Shown: one piece after another, positions 23,256 to 24,457 of the stretch | How the letters are laid out: the number at the start of each line of letters is the position of its first letter | Numbering within the stretch: the stretch's first letter is position 1 | Virus record (IMG/VR): IMGVR_UViG_3300032083_000148 | Location: 1-24,457 of that record | From: a virus | Strand: one strand, 5' to 3' | DNA length: 24,457 bases | Position numbers and translations under genes: made by a program | The notes under the pieces: generated by a model | Seen by the model: only the letters and a program-made list of their open reading frames with translations | What the model was told of the DNA's origin: nothing | Databases searched by the model: none

Positions 23256-23416
23256 TATTTTTTCTTTTTAGGTTTCTTAGCTGTCTTAGCTGCTCTTTTA
23301 AAATTAGCAGCAGTTGGTGCACCTTTAGTTCCAGGTTTTCTCATCTTCTCACCTGAACCAGCGGCGATTCTCTTTTTTTTAGCGTGAATGTTTGCGTATA
23401 GACCACGTTTTGCCAT
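23255..23416 (-). CDS. Very basic small phage protein (53 aa)
   Basis: MAKRGLYANIHAKKKRIAAG then SGEKMRKPGTKGAPTAANF and a Lys-rich end. AKRGLYANIHAKxxRIxAGSGExMRKPGxKGAPT is a widespread small phage protein in marine metagenomes, to my memory without a function. ATG at 23414-23416 has AAAGGA eight bases upstream. Stop overlaps the next start as TAATG. About one third of the residues are Lys or Arg, so nucleic-acid binding is possible. Confidence 0.82.
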   Translation of the reverse strand: MAKRGLYANIHAKKKRIAAGSGEKMRKPGTKGAPTAANFKRAAKTAKKPKKKK

Positions 23417-23428
23417 TGTATTGTCCTT

Positions 23429-23566
23429 TTAGTTTTCGTTTATTATTAACTTACAATCTAAACAGTATTTAACTTTTTTAGACACATTATTAGCATGATC
23501 ACATGCAGCTTTAACATTGCATGCACATCTTTTACCAAAAAGTTTTTCAATAAGTTTTTTAAGCAT
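23429..23566 (-). CDS. Cys-rich tiny protein (45 aa)
   Basis: MLKKLIEKLFGKRCACNVKA then ACDHANNVSKKVKYCLDCKL and a short end. Cys14, 16, 22, 35 and 38 plus His24 give CxC-x5-CxH-x10-CxxC, a spacing that could hold one zinc ion. A basic amphipathic helix precedes it. ATG overlaps the end of the previous gene by eight bases (ATGCTTAA), which supports coupled translation. No family is recognised. Confidence 0.7.
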   Translation of the reverse strand: MLKKLIEKLFGKRCACNVKAACDHANNVSKKVKYCLDCKLIINEN

Positions 23567-23864
23567 TTTTCTTTTTCATTTTCTTTTTAGGAATAACGCC
23601 TTTAGCCATTAAAATATCTTTTTTAGTAATTTTACCATCACCTGAATGATCTGGAAATTTACTTTTCTTTTTTTTAACTCGGCCACCTTTTTTGTACATA
23701 GCTCCACCAGACATACCCATGTCTGAAGGATAGTAACCAGAAGCCATATCTTGTCTAGCTATAGATGGATTCATAGAACCACCCATGTTTTTTTTAGCTC
23801 TCCCACCATTCATTAACTTTTGTCTGTTGGGGTTTGTTTGTGTATTATAGTTTCTATTTGACAT
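23559..23864 (-). CDS. Basic phage protein with GGR motifs and an EF-hand-like loop (101 aa)
   Basis: I place the start at ATG 23862-23864 because GGGAG lies ten bases upstream in the leader used by other late genes; the longer reading from 23903 would overlap the previous gene by 38 bases and has no such site. The protein has MNGGRAKKNMGGSM and YKKGGRVKKKK peptides, then DHSGDGKITKKD at residues 72-83, which fits the calcium loop pattern D-x-S-x-D-G-x-I-x-x-x-D of EF-hand or dockerin type. Residues 84-91 (ILMAKGVI) follow as in other marine-phage proteins I know. Lys-rich ends. Function unknown; virion or assembly role suspected. Confidence 0.75.
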   Translation of the reverse strand: MSNRNYNTQTNPNRQKLMNGGRAKKNMGGSMNPSIARQDMASGYYPSDMGMSGGAMYKKGGRVKKKKSKFPDHSGDGKITKKDILMAKGVIPKKKMKKKNA

Positions 23865-23865
23865 A

Positions 23866-24267
23866 TTATTTTCTCCCTTTTTTAAGAGCTCTTCCGAACC
23901 CACGTTTTGCTTTACCGCAGCCTACACGACCACCTTTTTTGTAGTAGCCTTCTAAACCCATATCCATGTTTCTATATTGAGACATGTCGGGTGCCGTATA
24001 ATCTAAATCTACTTCAGATAAATCCATTTTATTTATTACAGGATTAGCAAGAATAGAACCTCTTTTCACAGGTTTCTTTTTAGGAATAACAACAACCTTT
24101 TCTTTAACGGCTATGTCATCAACAGTAGGTCTTAAACCGCTTCCACGGCCACTGTCTGCAGATACCGAAGATTGTTTTGGTTTTCTGTTACCTAACATTG
24201 TAAGTGCACCTAAAGCACCTAATGCTCCAAGAATTTTTTTATTTCGTCTTCTAGATTTTTTGCTCAT
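23866..24267 (-). CDS. Basic phage protein ending in a GGRVG motif (133 aa)
   Basis: MSKKSRRRNKKILGALGALG then ALTMLGNRKPKQ gives a strongly basic start followed by a short Gly/Ala/Leu hydrophobic stretch (about residues 12-26) that could be membrane-associated. The middle is polar, with KVVVIPKKKPVKRG. The C-terminus YYKKGGRVGCGKAKRGFGR followed by ALKKGRK is a peptide I associate with many uncultured marine phages. The start overlaps the holin stop as TAATG. Nothing catalytic is visible. Confidence 0.78.
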   Translation of the reverse strand: MSKKSRRRNKKILGALGALGALTMLGNRKPKQSSVSADSGRGSGLRPTVDDIAVKEKVVVIPKKKPVKRGSILANPVINKMDLSEVDLDYTAPDMSQYRNMDMGLEGYYKKGGRVGCGKAKRGFGRALKKGRK

Positions 24268-24457
24268 TATTTTTTACCGCCGTTTTTAAATATTTGTGTA
24301 CCCTTTATACCAAAAATTGATCCAACTACAAGGATCCATAACGTAGAAAACCATGTAGGTAGAGACGCAAAATGCTCAAAGAAAATTTTTACTTTTTCCA
24401 TAGCCGCTGGATTATCTGAAAAGACCCCCCACGCAAGAACAATTATGGGTGCCGAAA
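24267..24457 (-). CDS. Holin, 3-TM type, C-terminal part
   Basis: The reading frame is open to the right edge and ends at 24267-24269; about 62 residues are present. They read SAPIIVLAWGVFSDNPAAME, a charged helix, then PTWFSTLWILVVGSIFGIKG and the basic end TQIFKNGGKK. A hydrophobic segment, a charged stretch and a final transmembrane helix (about FSTLWILVVGSIFGIKG) with a short Lys-rich tail resemble the C-terminal half of the 3TM holin family (GTA_holin_3TM). It would make pores in the inner membrane at lysis. The start is outside the window. No endolysin is seen here. Confidence 0.72.
   Translation of the reverse strand, partial: SAPIIVLAWGVFSDNPAAMEKVKIFFEHFASLPTWFSTLWILVVGSIFGIKGTQIFKNGGKK

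Noticed and set aside
23865-23903. Upstream start (MGSEELLKKGENN) for the 101-residue gene
   Set aside because: It would overlap the previous gene by 38 bases, and the strong GGGAG leader sits before the later ATG.

Overview
The window is one uninterrupted block of a tailed-phage genome. It is AT-rich, and every supported gene lies on the minus strand, so transcription runs from high to low coordinates. I recognise no cellular genes, integrase, insertion sequence, tRNA or CRISPR array. The mix of a Mu gpT-like capsid protein, a 'GAEGQWxDGDNVRFRYGxPEKIGGW' tail protein (a pattern resembling the P22 gp10 group), many very small Lys-rich proteins and recurring 'GGRxG' peptides matches what I know of uncultured marine (Pelagibacter/SAR11-type or other alphaproteobacterial) phages, probably short-tailed. 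Host and morphology are inferences. Terminase and portal are not in the window.

Layout in transcription order. (1) 24457-22452: the end of a 3-TM holin, then eight tiny genes. Several are Lys/Arg-rich, one carries an EF-hand-like loop, one is a Cys-rich 45-residue protein, one looks like a DUF6321-type protein and one 40-residue gene starts at TTG. (2) 22501-18931: a GroES-like co-chaperonin, a coiled-coil scaffold, a conserved hypothetical, a head-associated protein and the major capsid protein. (3) 18869-12940: two small overlapping genes, then virion proteins with head-tail adaptor features and beta-rich structural proteins, one built of about 20-22-residue repeats. (4) 12927-8486: a 1090-residue fiber with 45 tandem 17-residue repeats and a C-terminal S74 chaperone domain, a GT9-like glycosyltransferase directly downstream, and a small acidic protein. 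(5) 8414-1: the large tail protein, a set of small and Gly/Gln-rich proteins that look like internal or ejection proteins, and the first 57 codons of another virion protein cut by the left edge.

The genes are packed tightly. Nine junctions are TAATG stop-start overlaps. Seven others, mostly abundant virion proteins, share a leader close to AAGGAGAAAAWAWTATG. The only sizeable non-coding gaps (56-155 bp) lie around the capsid genes, and each contains a hairpin; two of these have UUCG-type loops. A candidate internal promoter and a hairpin-embedded ribosome binding site precede the 266-residue structural gene.

The main points for follow-up are the Cys-rich repeat fiber next to a GT9-like enzyme whose usual N-terminal Asp position is Lys, a beta-module shared by three virion proteins, a short GGR motif scattered through five late proteins, and the hairpin set around the capsid operon. 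There is no stretch over 300 bases without a gene.
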